A stretch of DNA of 64,000 nt from Tanypteryx hageni (lineage: Eukaryota; Arthropoda; Insecta; Odonata; Petaluridae), in contig CM054114.1 in NCBI GenBank assembly GCA_028673005.1, forward strand, positions 19,221,637 to 19,285,636, in the 5' to 3' direction. Position 1 is the stretch's first letter; every line of letters begins with the position of its first letter. Below the pieces are notes generated by a model that worked only from the letters and a program-made list of their open reading frames with translations, was not told the DNA's origin and searched no databases. This document shows positions 1-11,404 of this stretch, piece by piece. The position numbers were made by a program, and so were the translations under genes.

Positions 1-2
1 TC

Positions 3-511
3 AAGAAATTAGCGTATGACGTCGCAGACAAATTATTTAAACAAAGACAAATGGCAGATAAAATATGGTACTACGCCTTTATGTGTAGACATCTAGAGTT
101 GTCATTGCGACAGACAGAATCAACATCAATGGCCCGTGCAAAGGGTTTTAACAGGGAAAAAGTCAAAGGGATTTTTAATATTTTAGAGGGAATATGCGAT
201 GAAAATAAATTGGATCCCACAAAGATATTTAACGTAGCGGATTTTCTACGGTGCAGAAAAGATCTCAGAAAATTGTTGCTCAGAAAGGAATAAAACAAGT
301 TGGCGCAATTTCAAGCGCTGAACGAGGTGTGAACACAAAAATGGTGAGTTGCGTTAGTACTTCTGGACAATATATACCACCAATGATTATTTTTAAAAGA
401 TTTAGATTGGCTAATGAATTAGCGATTGGGGCTCCTCCAGGAAGCTGAGTTGAAATTTCCAAATCGGGATACATAAATACTGAGCTTTTCACAAAATCTT
501 TTATCCAAAGA
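3..511 (+). pseudogene. pogo/Tigger-type DDE transposase remnant, frameshifted and 5'-truncated by the window edge
   Basis: This is a relic of a Tc1/mariner-superfamily transposase of the pogo/Tigger/jerky type (DDE_1 domain). Translation from base 3 gives a helix-turn-helix-side segment containing WYYAFM, LSLRQTEST and MARAKGFN, ending in KIFNVADF near base 245. This corresponds to the region leading to the first catalytic Asp (IFNVDETG in intact relatives). The match then moves to another frame from about base 251, with VGAISSAERGVNTKMV, SGQYIPPMIIFKR and ELAIGAPPGS. A TGA at 446-448 interrupts it, and similarity continues past the stop (EISKSGYINTELFTKSF). The DETG acid motif is damaged at the frame change. 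So at least one frameshift and one stop are present and the copy cannot encode an active enzyme. Family assignment rests on recognised motifs, not a search. Confidence 0.85.
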
Positions 512-1286
512 TTTTTCTGTCAAAAATGTAGGACTTATATTGTTATAATTAATATGAATAATTGCATGTGGTGGTCCAATTTGTTGAACAGGTGGTCCAA
601 TTTAAGCAGCCAGTTTTCAAATTTTATTCAACAAAAAATTTTTTCTTTTATTGTATCTGCTGGTTTTTAACTTTGTATGTGCATAACGGATGAAAAATAA
701 ACATGTATTCTCTTTCAATTCAAATTTTGCCTGCCTAAAATTTCATTTCCCGTAAAAATATCTGAGATGGTCCAACATAGGCAACCTCCCTCTATATCGC
801 AATATCCTTTAGCCATTAATTCTTTCCTTAGCTCATAAGAAGTGCAAAAACTCTTAAAGGCAAACCATCACTTACTGTCATGCGAGCTAAAACAGCAAAA
901 AACGATTCATCCTTGTTACTGCTAAATAAACCTGTTGTTTTTCCTCTGGATCATTGTGTATTACTTGCGGCACGAGAAGGGCCAGCAGATTCATCATCCA
1001 AAACATTTATACTTCCTGAATGTGATTCACAGGTCAACATAACTAAAAAACACCTTTCTTTTTGTCATACCGAAAATACCGGTATTGATCCTTGAAATAC
1101 CGATATTTTTTTGTTGTGATTTTTCGTACGGTATTCCGGTGTCCGGTATATCGTTATTGCAATCCCCCGAAACACCACTTTCCACTGAAGGGAAGATAGG
1201 AACGCAGTGCTGGCATGAGCCTATTCTTGATTAAGCGCTCCAAGGGGGCCAACTGCTTCACGTCGCTCATTTTGGATTCTCTCTCG
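512..1286. other. AT-rich DNA without a recognisable gene; two short repeat motifs
   Basis: No exon-like reading frame is recognisable. GGTGGTCCAATTT occurs twice, near 570 and 592, and a related ATGGTCCAAC lies near 765; these may belong to the tail of the adjacent transposon. A cluster of ATACCG/CGGTAT motifs, some palindromic (ATACCGGTAT at 1076-1085), fills 1067-1150. Confidence 0.4.
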
Positions 1287-1289
1287 TTT

Positions 1290-1905
1290 TTATGCGTTCT
1301 ATACCAACGAAGCGGTAGTAGCGGAATGCCTTATGGGCACGTCTCGTCCGTCCGTCTGTCGCAATTTTCGTCTCCTAAACCGCAGGACGCATTTTAATTA
1401 AATTAAGTAGGAGTGATACTTACATATTACAATTTATCGCCCAATTGCGATTTTGAAGTGCAATTGTCAATTAAAACTTCCCTTTTACGTATTTACTTTA
1501 ATAAACTTATACTCGTATCTCCTTAAATGGCATCCGTCAATCAACAAATATCACAATTTAATCTCCCTAGCTCTTATATGATCTGTAATGTATAGATTAA
1601 AAACATTATTCGGGTTAGGAACTACTTTTACTAAAAGAAAGTCCGCGAGACCACATAATTACGAGTTATAGTTTCGCAGATAAAAATTTGAGAAAATTCC
1701 TAGCATAACAATGCATATATTTTTTCATAGATCGCTAATTACGACTTGAGTTTCGGAGATAAATATTCAAGAACAGCCGAATCTTTTGGTATCGTTTTAT
1801 ACGTATTTCCCAAAAAGAACGCCTTTAAAATCTGTGTATTCCACATTTATGGAGTATAATTTTCCATATTGTTTCTCTTCACCATACCTTACTGTTTCCA
1901 AGTGT
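1290..1905 (+). repeat. Dispersed repeat R3, copy 1, with a CCGT tetranucleotide tract
   Basis: The segment begins with GCGTTCTATACC, carries a CGTCCGTCCGTCTGTCGC tract near 1346-1362, and continues as an AT-rich body containing CTCCCTAGCTCTTATATGAT, AGTCCGCGAG and AGAACGCCTTT. The body recurs in the same order at 48895-49395, and the CCGT end recurs at 62950-63060. No coding capacity is apparent. The family type is unknown. Confidence 0.7.
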
Positions 1906-2351
1906 ATTCATTTTGTATAACTTTGACAGACAATGTTTATTGTTAAATTGCGCAAATGATCTTTTCGTGAATACCATTGGAAAAACAATATTTTTCATGA
2001 AAGACTCCTTTCATCCTGCCTACTTATTTTGCCTGGAACCTTTGGTGATCGTAGAGATAGTGAACTGAATTTACGACACAGGGCAACATCGGGAGTGCGA
2101 AGGCATAATCTTTTTTCTGAGAAGAGTTTCGTGGGTTTCAATTTTAGTAATTATATTCAGAAATTATTATCACTTCTGATCTTAGAGCTTTTGTTAGTTT
2201 ATTTTTCTGGCTTAATCAGTCTCTTGGACCTATAATTCTTATCACATCGGACGCTATTGCCTCCCCACTACCGCAGCCTCCTCTTCTTAGAACGTAGTCA
2301 TCGTGCGAGTATCATTAAAGTCGCCAATGGTCATTTCTTGACCTTTATCGT
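1906..2351. other. AT-rich spacer, nothing recognised
   Basis: No convincing exon, RNA gene or repeat boundary was seen here. Confidence 0.3.
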
Positions 2352-2826
2352 ATTAATTTCTTACTTTCGAAATGGGCTTATAGTTTCGTCGTTGTCTCTC
2401 TCTGTCAGTCTGTCTGTCCGTTCCCCGTATTAATTTTTGCATCAATAGACCGATTTCCATGACACCTGGTGGAAATCTCCTGCAACTGGGGCCCAGCTCC
2501 CGACGATAGTTTTTGTTGCGAAGATTGAAAGTCCCGGATTCGATTCCAGGAAATACCCTTCCCATTTCATTTACATGGGAAATCTAAAAAACATCGTGCA
2601 GGGTAATTTTCTCTTGAACATTAAAATATCGTAGAATTGCAATATCGGTGCGGGATTAGTACAGTTCTCCGAGGAAGGGAATGGTGATTCTAATTTCTAT
2701 TGTAGAATTTTGCTTATCGAAAGTATTTCTTTGAATTTCGAGTAAATACTAGAGTTTTTGCGGTTTTATCACACATCACGAGAGAGTTGCCATATCAACG
2801 ACTATTGTTGGACTCGGATTCGGTAT
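2352..2826 (+). repeat. Dispersed repeat R1, copy a (3' end interrupted)
   Basis: This is one of five related copies in the window. Diagnostic pieces in order are GGGCTTATAGTTTCGTCG, a GTCTGTCTGTCCG tract, CCGATTTCCATGACACCTGG, TTTTTGTTGCGAAGATTG, a tRNA-type B-box-like GATTCGATTCCAGG, CATCGTGCAGGGTAATTTTC and TTTGCTTATCGA. The other copies continue from GGTTCGGTATATTC into another ~250 bp. This one stops at CGGTAT, where composite element X begins, so X probably inserted here. Confidence 0.75.
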
Positions 2827-2830
2827 CATT

Positions 2831-5125
2831 ATATATCGACATTTCCTACAGAGAAGATAATAATATACTAGTAGATGGTGCTTGCACACTGCAAGCATTT
2901 CATCTCACATTGAAAAAACGTTCATTTTTTAGACAGACATTTCATCATTACAAATATTCTTTTAATTCTACAGATTTCACCTTCGCAGCGATTTTCGTTT
3001 TTCCCAAATGTAAAAATGATACTTTAAAACAATCCCCAAATGTTGTAATTTTACAAATTTTACACTTTCTTCATTATAGGGTATTAATGCTACATATTTT
3101 TGCAAAATTGTAAAGTTGTAGCACTTCTAGAAGTAAAATAATATTTTTCTAATTGTTTAAATTTAAATAATTTTTAACGGCCGCCGAAATTCATATATGG
3201 TAAAATTGAAATGTTTATTTGTGCAATTTTAATACTCTGTAAATAATTTGAAAATTTCAGCTTTCTAGCTTATCCCTTAGTACCTAAACAGTTATCTATT
3301 TGTTTAAATTTTAAGAATTTTTAACTGCCAAACAAATTAAAATATCAAAATTTTTATAATCCTTATTTTGTTTTTTTAAGAATTCGACTTATAAAAAAAA
3401 TTTTCAACTCTGTAGCACATGCAGAAATACATATACCTTGAAAATTTGTTTAAACAATTGCGAATTTTTAGCGGCCGCATTGTTGCACTTTTTCAAGATT
3501 TTCGTTTTTTTTGTCGGTTTTTCACAAAATTCTACCTAAGAAAAAAATTTCGAATCTCCAACTCATCTGGAAGTGCCTAAACATTAGTATCCTCCTCTTA
3601 TCATCATTATATGTCGACGTTTCTTACAGAGGAGGATATATCATACTAGTAGAAGGTGCTTGCATTCAGCAAGCATATCATCTCACCTTGAAAAACCGTT
3701 CATTTTTCAGACATATTTCATCATTAAAAATATTTTCTAAATTCTAAAAATTTTACCTCAGAAGCGATTTTCGTTTTTCCCTTATGTAAAAATAATAGAT
3801 TAAAACAATCCCCAAACTTTACAATTTTAAGTATTTTATACTTTCTACTTTATGGGGTACTAATACTACACATATATGCCAAATTTTAATGTTGTAGCAC
3901 TTCTAGAAGTGAAATAATATTTTTCTAATTGTTTAAATTTTAAACATTTTAAACGGCCGCCGCAATCTATTAATGGAAAGATTCATATGTTTATTTGTGC
4001 AACCGCACTACTCTGTAAATAACTTACAAATTTCAGCTCCCTAGCTCATCCCGTAGTACTTAAACATTTACCTATTTGTTTAAAATTTATGAATTTTTAA
4101 CTGCCAAACAAAGTACAATATGAAAATTTGTATAATCTTTATTTCGTTTTTTTACAAATAATACCTCTAAAAAAAATTTCAGCTCCGTAGCACATACGGA
4201 AATAGACAAACCTTGAAAATTTGTTTAAACAATTGCGAATTTTTATCGGCCGCATTGTTGCAATTTTTAAAGATTTTTGTTTTTTCTAGTCGGTTTTACA
4301 CAAAATCCTACCTAAGAAAAAAATGACGAATCTCCAGCACATCTGGAAGTGCCTAAACATTAGTATCCTCCTATATCCTCCTCTGTAAGAAACGTCGATA
4401 TATAATGATAACAGGAGTGTACTAATGTCCAGCCCAAACTACAAAAGCCAGAAAGCTGAAAGTTTAAGTTTTTGTAGATATGATGGAGAAATTTACAGAT
4501 AAAATGAGACTTCTTACCTAAGTGACATGAGTTCGACTCCAGAAATTCCGAAAGTTGCGTTTTTTCCCATAAGAAAAGCATTGCGCCATTTTTATAAATT
4601 AATTATGGGCACTTACCGGTAAGCTAGAAAGATGAAATTTTCAGTGTTGCTAGATGGCCGCAATATCTAATAGAAATTATTGTCACCTTTGCTTACAGTT
4701 TCTTAGGTTCGACTCCAGAGACCCTGGAATATCTCCCATAAGTTAGCATGGGAAAACGCAATCCAGTGTGTAGACCAATCTAATAAGTTTAGGAAGCTGA
4801 AATCTTGCAAGATTATAGAAATTTTCTCATAACCATCTATAAAAATCGATAACTTTAAAATTGTAAATTTTAGGGGTTGTTTTAACCCCATTTGAACATT
4901 AAAGTTTAATAATTTTTTAGGTATTACGGGATGACCTAGGAAGCTGCAATTTTCAAATTATTTACAGAACAGTGCATTTGCACAAATAAACATTTCAATC
5001 TCTCCATATACATATTGCGGCAACCGTTAAAAATGTTTAAATTTTAAATAATTAGAAAAATATTATTTTACTTCTAGAAGTGCTACAACTTTACAATTTG
5101 GCAAAAATGTGTAGCATTAATACCC
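2831..5125. repeat. Composite element X: two direct ~778-bp units followed by an inverted part
   Basis: Unit A (about 2831-3608) and unit B (about 3609-4375) are direct repeats offset by about 778 bp. Each starts near CGACRTTTCYTACAGAG, shares AGTAGAAGGTGCTTGC, and ends in CCTAAACATTAGTATCCTCC. The unit start then reappears inverted at 4377-4412. A middle segment follows (4413-4915) with two GTTCGACTCCAGA motifs, and then an inverted copy of unit A bases 3070-3290 (4916-5125). The same components recur at 40075-42070. No protein is encoded. It lacks a recognisable transposase and its class is not known. Confidence 0.75.
3035..3600 (+). repeat. 146-147-bp periodic satellite-like modules inside unit A
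   Basis: Within unit A a degenerate module recurs: a TTTCAGCT...TAGC start, a TTGTTTAAA core, and an (A/G)AATTTTTA(A/G)CGGCCG-like end. Equivalent positions (the trinucleotide before CGG or TGCC) fall at 3176, 3323 and 3470, a step of 147. In unit B they fall at 3952, 4099 and 4245 (147 and 146). Modules are too diverged to be a young tandem array, but the spacing is regular. Confidence 0.6.
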
Positions 5126-5129
5126 TATA

Positions 5130-5195
5130 ATGAAGAAACCATGACCAAGGTGGGACTCAAACCCGCGACCCTATAATTTTCCAAGTAGATCATAA
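5130..5195 (-). mobile_element. tRNA-derived SINE fragment
   Basis: Read on the minus strand, AGGGTCGCGGGTTTGAGTCC is followed by CACCTTGGTCATGG. This matches the right half of the better-preserved SINE head at 31961-32040 (GGTCGCGGGTTCGAATCC, then AAGGGCATGG). It includes a pol III B-box-like sequence. Only a short part is present, next to the end of composite element X. Confidence 0.55.
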
Positions 5196-5447
5196 ATTTT
5201 CCGCTGGATGGCTTCAAATTCGGAAAATTCTCAAGTTTGAAATGGTATTGTAGTGAAACTACTGAAGCTAAAGGAATGAGGTCACGAATGGAAAGACCTA
5301 GTGAGGTTTTCCATTGCAACGCTGCGTGTTGTCCCCTTCTTAAAGTGGAAAAAAAACCGGAACCCTAAAAAGTTTTAGGAAATGTGCTTACTTTAGGAAT
5401 GGTATCTTATTTGCTTTTTCTCTCTTGTAATTGAGAATTGGTTAGAT

Positions 5448-5515
5448 CAGTAGTTCCCAAATTTCTGTTTACCTTTGAAATGGCACCGCGTCTCCAAAAA
5501 GTTTGGGAACCACTG
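5448..5515. mobile_element. 68-bp hAT-type miniature element with perfect 8-bp TSD
   Basis: The left end is CAGTAGTTCCCAAATTT. The right end, read inward, is CAGTGGTTCCCAAACTTTTT. Identical GGTTAGAT octamers flank it at 5440-5447 and 5516-5523. CAGTGGTTCCCAAAC is a classic hAT terminal inverted repeat. The whole element is only 68 bp, so it consists of little beyond the two termini and must have been mobilised in trans. Confidence 0.85.
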
Positions 5516-5523
5516 GGTTAGAT

Positions 5524-6690
5524 GGCAGAAGAGACTGTCTGGTCACTATCTCGCTCTAATAAAGACGCATATCTATGCACCCATTCATTCTCTCTTTCTC
5601 TCCCCATTTTCTCCTCTATTTCCCCACAGACAACAAATAACTCCCTTGTCTGTTTCGTCTTCCTATTTTTCTGCCCATCTACTTTCCGCGGTATATTTCG
5701 CTGCAGATTTCGGAGGCAGGGAAAAAACCTTCATGTCCATTCCGCCTACGCTCCCATCTCCCACTCCGGGCGGCCTTTCACTCCATTCCCAGATCCCGAA
5801 ACGAAAGGCGGACACGTGTTGTGTTCCCAACGGCGCGCTTACCGGGCTTTCTTCTGCCCGCCCCGAGAGTCGAATGGGCACCGTCTGGGTGGGAGCCTTT
5901 CTCTCCCCTTAGATTTCTTGTGGGAAATTTTTTCCTCTTCCGGCATGGATTGGGTCCCCGTCCTTGGGAATTTTTTCCTCCCTCTATCCCACTTACAGAC
6001 CTAGTGTTTTTTCCTCATTCCCGACCTTCTCTCGTGACCTTCATTTAAACCTCTTTCCAAACTTTAGAGATGAAGTATAATGTTTTACGGTTTTCCGTGA
6101 CGATGTCGATCTTTGTAAGATATCTTCCATTAGAGTCGCATATTTTTTTTCGATGAAAATTTGTTAAAGATTGTCCTTGATCCATTTTGGGAGTGTGCTT
6201 TGATCGGGTTCAAGAACAAGCACTTAACAAATAAGGAAAGAGCTGCTGAATCAGACATTAAATGGCGGGTTTTTGAAAAGAAATTATTACAGAATGTTCA
6301 AATTTGTGTATACTAGTATAATTTTCCCAAGATAATATTATAAAAATAATGTCATATAATTACGAAGAATGATTCTTAAAACAAACAGTTTGTCACAAAA
6401 AGTAAATTTAAATTAAATTTCTACTTCCATTCTGCGATAACGAGAAAGAATACTGAAGCAATTGGCGAAGAAACTAAGTCTCTAGGTGCTTACGATAACG
6501 AATTAGCGTTTCGGCGTGACAGACAGATGAACCTCCACATAAAAACTTGCACAGCGGGACAGAATGCTAAATCGAATGGCGAAAAAGCGAAGTCTAATAT
6601 GCTTTCGTTTAGGGGGAGTTAGCTCGTCAATCAGACACACAGACGGACAAATCGAACCCATAAAAATCCCAAAAAATTACGGATTCACCA
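5524..6690. other. Pyrimidine-rich then AT-rich DNA, no convincing gene
   Basis: 5560-6050 is C/T-rich (runs of TCTC and CCTC) and moderately GC-rich, so several overlapping open frames exist there. None has a recognisable domain and all are low in complexity. A possible R-family fragment with CGTGACAGACAGATG and ACACAGACGGAC lies at 6420-6660. Confidence 0.35.
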
Positions 6691-6699
6691 AAAAGGGAT

Positions 6700-6840
6700 T
6701 CTTAGAATTTATTTTCAGCGACTTGCCACTGAAGACGGCTGCTTTGAATCCGAAATGCGCATCTGTCTATTTTATAACCTTGTTGTGGCTATTGGAGATA
6801 CCTGAGACATTAATCGCTTGTTCCTGAATTTTTGCTGCCA
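6700..6840 (+). repeat. Dispersed motif with ACTGA(A/T)GACGGCTGC...CCGAAATGCGCATCTG core
   Basis: CCACTGAAGACGGCTGCTTT followed by CCGAAATGCGCATCTG occurs here. Related strings are found at 10505-10570, 20300-20350, 26705-26755 (minus), 26780-26825, 45055-45100, 45555-45605 (minus) and 52685-52745 (minus). The pattern CTGATGA, a short GC-rich arm, then GAAA resembles the layout of a hammerhead ribozyme core, but the copies are degenerate. Confidence 0.5.
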
Positions 6841-7585
6841 TAAGACTAGCACGATCATCTCCTGTTGAATTTAGACGTATTTTTGGCTGTCGTATATCTA
6901 TTCTCGTAGACGTAGTGCATTATACATTTCTTGCCCTTGTTAATTTTTGATCAGCAGAGCTCAGCTTGAAGATCGTATCAAAATGTGATATACAGTACTC
7001 CCTTGCGCTACCAGGAGTTTGCGTCCGCGGAAATATCCGTGAAACAGCGTTGTGAACATTGAATACCTTCTTCAAGAGTAAGCCCTTCAAATATCAAAAA
7101 TTGAAAAAGTAAATACTGCTTATCTCAAATATCTCAAACAGCGATGACAAGGTTCAGAAAAAATGACCTTGTAATGACTATTGGACTTTTTAAATTTTAT
7201 ATATTGAAGCGCTTATTCTTTTCAGCTATAACACGAGCTAGATAAATAATACTAAATAATTTCAGTGGTTTTATTTTTCATGTTTTGGTAACGCGAATAG
7301 GTTTTTGTGATGCACGCTATAATTGTTTTTTTAAATTTCTTATCGTGACATTTATACATAAAATGCTCTTTTTTATTTGTATACTAGAAGTTTTTTATTT
7401 GACGTATTATGATAAAATATTTTTGAATTAACTTAAAAACAATTCTTTTGACTCTTAATTATTCGTTAGTTTTCTAAGTTTAACGACCGATAGAAACTTC
7501 TACTGTGGCCTTTCAAGGAAATTCTGTACGTTCTTAAGTGGCAATCGTGAAATTAACTTCTTGTCGCATAGCTAAATCGTACATA
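6841..7585. other. AT-rich spacer with remnants of a dispersed family
   Basis: No gene seen. AGCTATAACACGAGCTAGA near 7223 is close to AGCCATAACACGAGCCAGA near 45718, so part of this belongs to the same dispersed family. Confidence 0.3.
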
Positions 7586-7593
7586 GCTTATGT

Positions 7594-7937
7594 CAGGGAT
7601 CCGCGCAGGTGCGGAAAGATGGCACGCGATGAGATTTTACATGGTAAGGTACTATTTCAGAGAAAATTTGCAAAACTTATGTATTTTAATAGAATTTTAC
7701 TATTATTTTAAGATGCATTTCGTACTGTAATGATAAAGCATTATATTCAGGATGCATTATAGTATAATAATAAGTTTTCGTAAGCGTTAATCGTAGTTAT
7801 TTAACCTTTCGGTGCATTTCTGGCTCACCCAATCCAGTTTATGGGTCAAATAAATTTAATAGTGGCACGCGCGGAGTGTCACAGGTTATGAAAATTGATC
7901 AGAGTGTCACTCAACAGAAAAACATTGCCGACCCCTG
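7594..7937. mobile_element. hAT-like non-autonomous element
   Basis: The left end is CAGGGATCCGCGCAGGTGCGG and the right end, read inward, is CAGGGGTCGGCAATGTTTTT. Subterminal GGCACGCG motifs occur near both ends (7620 and 7863). The flanking octamers are GCTTATGT and GTATATAT. They share five of eight positions and both have TA at positions 4-5, so the target duplication is only tentative. There is no coding capacity. Confidence 0.6.
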
Positions 7938-7945
7938 GTATATAT

Positions 7946-9082
7946 ATATATTGCGAGCTGTAAAAATATTCAGAAAACTAACGTTTTACAGCATCGCATG
8001 AAATTTGATCATCACGAAACCCTCCAAAACGGAAAAAAATAATTGGTCCAGTCATTAGGTTTCATGACGTATAATGTGTTTACTTGGCATAATTACCGCA
8101 TGAATAACGTACCCTCTAAAAATTAGTTTTGAAAAATCCGCCGTCTTAACTTGACTCGATATCGTTTGCTTTAATAAATTGCAATTATAAAATCGTCTTC
8201 GCTAAGTAGATTCAAGCGGTAACTAAATAAAAATATTGCCAAGTCTTTTCGAGTTAAAAAGCTTTAACCCTGACTCTGATGCTATTATATTTACGTACAT
8301 TTTTATCATACGAATTCAATAAACCACGAAGCGATCTCCTGAATTACTACTTGAGCTTTTTTGATCGTATGTTATCTTTGATAATATAATAATAATGAAT
8401 AATAATGAAGGTCGCCTTAATTAATGAGGCATTTTACCAATAGAGCCAGCATTAAACAAGTCGGAACTTCGAGGGTCATTATGCTGAATTTTTAAATGTA
8501 CGGGATTGTATTCCATAGACGTCACTCTAGAAAAGTCATCTTAGAAAATTATTGCCTCGAGATCTCGTCTTACTTACCCTAAATATCAATTTTAAATATC
8601 TTAGTCCAAGGAGCGGGCGCAAGTGTTACTCAGTCCTATCTTCTTGTGACGGCTTTAGCTCTGACTCGGAGAGAAATTCATTCGATTCATTCGCCGATCC
8701 GTAAACGACATAATGAACACGGAAACTCCATTTGGCGGGGAAATTATTACTTTTCGAGGAGAGGTTTCCAACAGACATGTTTTTGCTCGAGTTCTTCCTT
8801 GATGACTCTAGTCTTTAATTATAGGGTTGTCTCAAAGCAATCCTCGTTTTAGCGGAACACTCAACCTTTGCCGTATTACAAGGCGGCATCTGGAGGAAAT
8901 TAATACTTTCATACCTTAAAAGAAATTAGGGGAGACAGGAGTTGCGCGTGCAGGTTGTCCTAATATGGGGAGAATTCACGAAATATTACGTTTTTTTCCG
9001 TCCCACGCTCGAAAGTTCCTTCTTTTTAAGGAGATACTCTTTGAATCCTAATTTCTGCTTTAAATAAATACTTTATCTCTGC
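7946..9082. other. AT-rich DNA, no gene recognised
   Basis: Short open frames are present (for example 8646-8852) but show no domain, splice-site support or coding bias that can be recognised by eye. Confidence 0.35.
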
Positions 9083-9090
9083 AATCTACG

Positions 9091-10369
9091 GTTCCCGGTC
9101 GAAGGGCTGAAAGTCGAAGGTGCGGCAGTAAAAGGGCCTACTGTCAAAGGGCCAAATACCATAGAGTAAACAAGATGATCCAAACGGAATTTATGATGCC
9201 TACTTTCCATTTAATCATTTATTTAATACTTACATTTATTGACTTTAGTATCTATAAAATCACCGCGGATATGTTGCTGTATGTGCTCCCAAATTTCGTA
9301 ATTTAGCGTTATAAATATTACAAAGTCATTCGTACGGAATATTAAATAATTGATCACGCGTATTTGTGAAGGAAAAATAATGCGCGTACATATGTATTAG
9401 AATATACCGAGTCTGAGTCCAACAATAGCTATGGCAACACTCTCGTAATGAGTGATAAAAACTGCAAAAACGCAAATGTTTATGCAAAATTCGAAGCAAT
9501 ACGACCTTTAAGCGAAATTCTACGATAAAAATTAGAATCTCTATTCCTTTCCTCTGAGAATAGTACAAATCCCACACCGATGTTACAATTCTAAGATATG
9601 TAGATGTGGAAGATATAAATTACCCTGCTCGGTGGTTTTCAGATTTTCCATGTAAATCAAATGAAGATAGTTCCTGGAATCGAACCCCGGACTTTCAATC
9701 TTCGCAACAAAAACTATCCTCGGGAGCTCGACCACGATAGCATGTGATTTCCACCAAGTGCCATGAAAATCTATATATTGGTGAAAGAGTTAATAGGGGA
9801 CGGACTGACAGACAGACAGACAGACACAACAACAAAACTATAAGCCTATTTCCATTCTGAAAAGTAGGCTAAAAATAACAGACGACAGTCAAAGGACCGA
9901 CAACATCAATTTGCAGAAACTGATAAATCATTAATTTACTTAACAAGACAGGCATTGGATAGGAGATACAAAAATATATTGAAATTAATAATATGACCCT
10001 ATTAATATATTATTTTATAATATGGGTTGGGTTGATTCATGCTTACTTACACAAGTTCCAAATAATTTTATATAAATCTTTAAAATATAAATAATTAAAT
10101 TGGAAAAATTGAACTTTTTAAGACGCAGTCATAAAGAGATAAAGAACATTACGGCTATTTACTAAAATAACAATGAATTTGTTATTATGTATTCCTATAA
10201 ATACCATAATAACAGCAATATGAGAATTGACCGAAGAGCATAGTAAATATTTCGGCCTTTTCGTTTTGCCGTCCCTTCGGGCTTTCGGCCCTTCATCGTT
10301 TCGGGTCTTTCGGTCCTATGACCCTTGTCGGCCCTTTCGGCTCTTCGACGAACTTCGACCCTGATCCGC
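9091..10369. mobile_element. Composite element with GGGCCGAAAG-type inverted ends
   Basis: The left end (9091-9170) contains GGTCGAAGGGCTGAAAGTCG and repeated AAAGGGCC. The right end (about 10240-10369), read on the minus strand, contains GGGTCGAAG, GAGCCGAAAGGGCCG and GGGCCGAAAGCCC. The ends are therefore inverted arrays of a ~10-bp GGGCCGAAAG-like repeat. The flanking octamers AATCTACG (9083-9090) and GATCTACG (10370-10377) match at seven of eight positions, which suggests an 8-bp target duplication. R1 copy b fills much of the interior. No transposase was seen. Confidence 0.6.
9165..9880 (-). repeat. Dispersed repeat R1, copy b (near full length)
   Basis: This is a minus-strand copy sharing about 700 bp of ordered similarity with 11405-12100. 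Shared pieces include GATGATCCAAACGGAA, GGCAACACTCTCGTAATGAG, GGAATCGAACCCCGG and a GACAGACAGACAGACAG tract near 9805-9825. It ends in AGTAGGCTAAAAA. It carries no open frame of interest. Confidence 0.7.
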
Positions 10370-10570
10370 GATCTACGAAAGAAAAATCTTTAATTTCGTG
10401 GACTAGGCATTATGAGGAGGAATTACTTAAACCTATGTGATTCAATAGAGAAATATCAAGTTCGCCTTATGACCCAAATCAAATCGACACAAAATTGTCT
10501 TCTGTCGGAGAATCGTCACTGATTGCGGCTGCGTTGTATCCTCAAATGAGCATTTGGGTTTCGCAATATT

Positions 10571-11045
10571 TTTAGGCTGGTTTCCAAATGAAACAGCTTA
10601 ATGAAATGGTCCTGTCTCTCTGTGTGTTTGTGTGTCCCCTACTAGCAACTTTTGTAACAATGGGCCTATTTTAATGAAACTTGGTATGAGGCTCATGCTG
10701 CCAGGGACCACCTCCGGGCTATATTTTATTTCGCGAAGATTGAAGTCCCAGGTTCGATTCCAGAAACTTTTTTCCCTATTTATTTTACATAGGAAATCTC
10801 AAATCCATCGTGCAGAGATGTTTTCTTAAATACTTTAAAATATCGTAAAACTCTGATATCGTTGCAAGGCTTGTGCTGTTCTAAGGAAAAAATAATTTAG
10901 ATTCTAATTCTTATCACAGAAGTTTCATAATTGATCGTATATTCTTGAATTTCTACTAAATCAGCGTTTTTCCGTTTTAAATCACATTTTATTGTTGCCA
11001 TGGAGACAATTATTACTGAACTCGGCTTGAGCATAGACGAGTGAA
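10571..11045 (+). repeat. Dispersed repeat R1, copy c (diverged)
   Basis: R1 order is retained: TTTTAATGAAACTTGGTATG, GCGAAGATTGAAGTCCCAGG, TTCGATTCCAG, CATCGTGCAGAG and GTTGCCATGGAGAC. It is more diverged than copies b and d and lacks the clean GTCTGTCTGT tract. Confidence 0.6.
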
Positions 11046-11404
11046 CAAATGGATTCTTTTCCACTCGGTTACTCTTCATCAATGGACAGTTGATCCAGAC
11101 ACATTAGCCTATAAACAGTAACATTTATTAAATTCGTTTGTTTAAAAAAGTACATGCAAAATATAATGTCAGAAAGAGATTTTGGCAATGTTTTCAGTAT
11201 TTTAAACCTGATAGTTCTGTATTGTTTTCAGATTTTTCTCTATCATTGATAAACTATGAATTACAAGTGGTATTTATGGTATGAGAATTCCTTGGAATGA
11301 CTAACACATACTGAAACATTTCCTGTCCATATAAATAATCAATTCGGGACGTCAACTTCGGGAATGCAGGCTGCATTAGTCCTGGTTTGGACTTCTTGTT
11401 TATT

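Noticed and set aside
5475..6004. Overlapping 145- and 160-codon open frames
   Set aside because: C/T-rich sequence starting beside a hAT MITE, with no domain or splice evidence.
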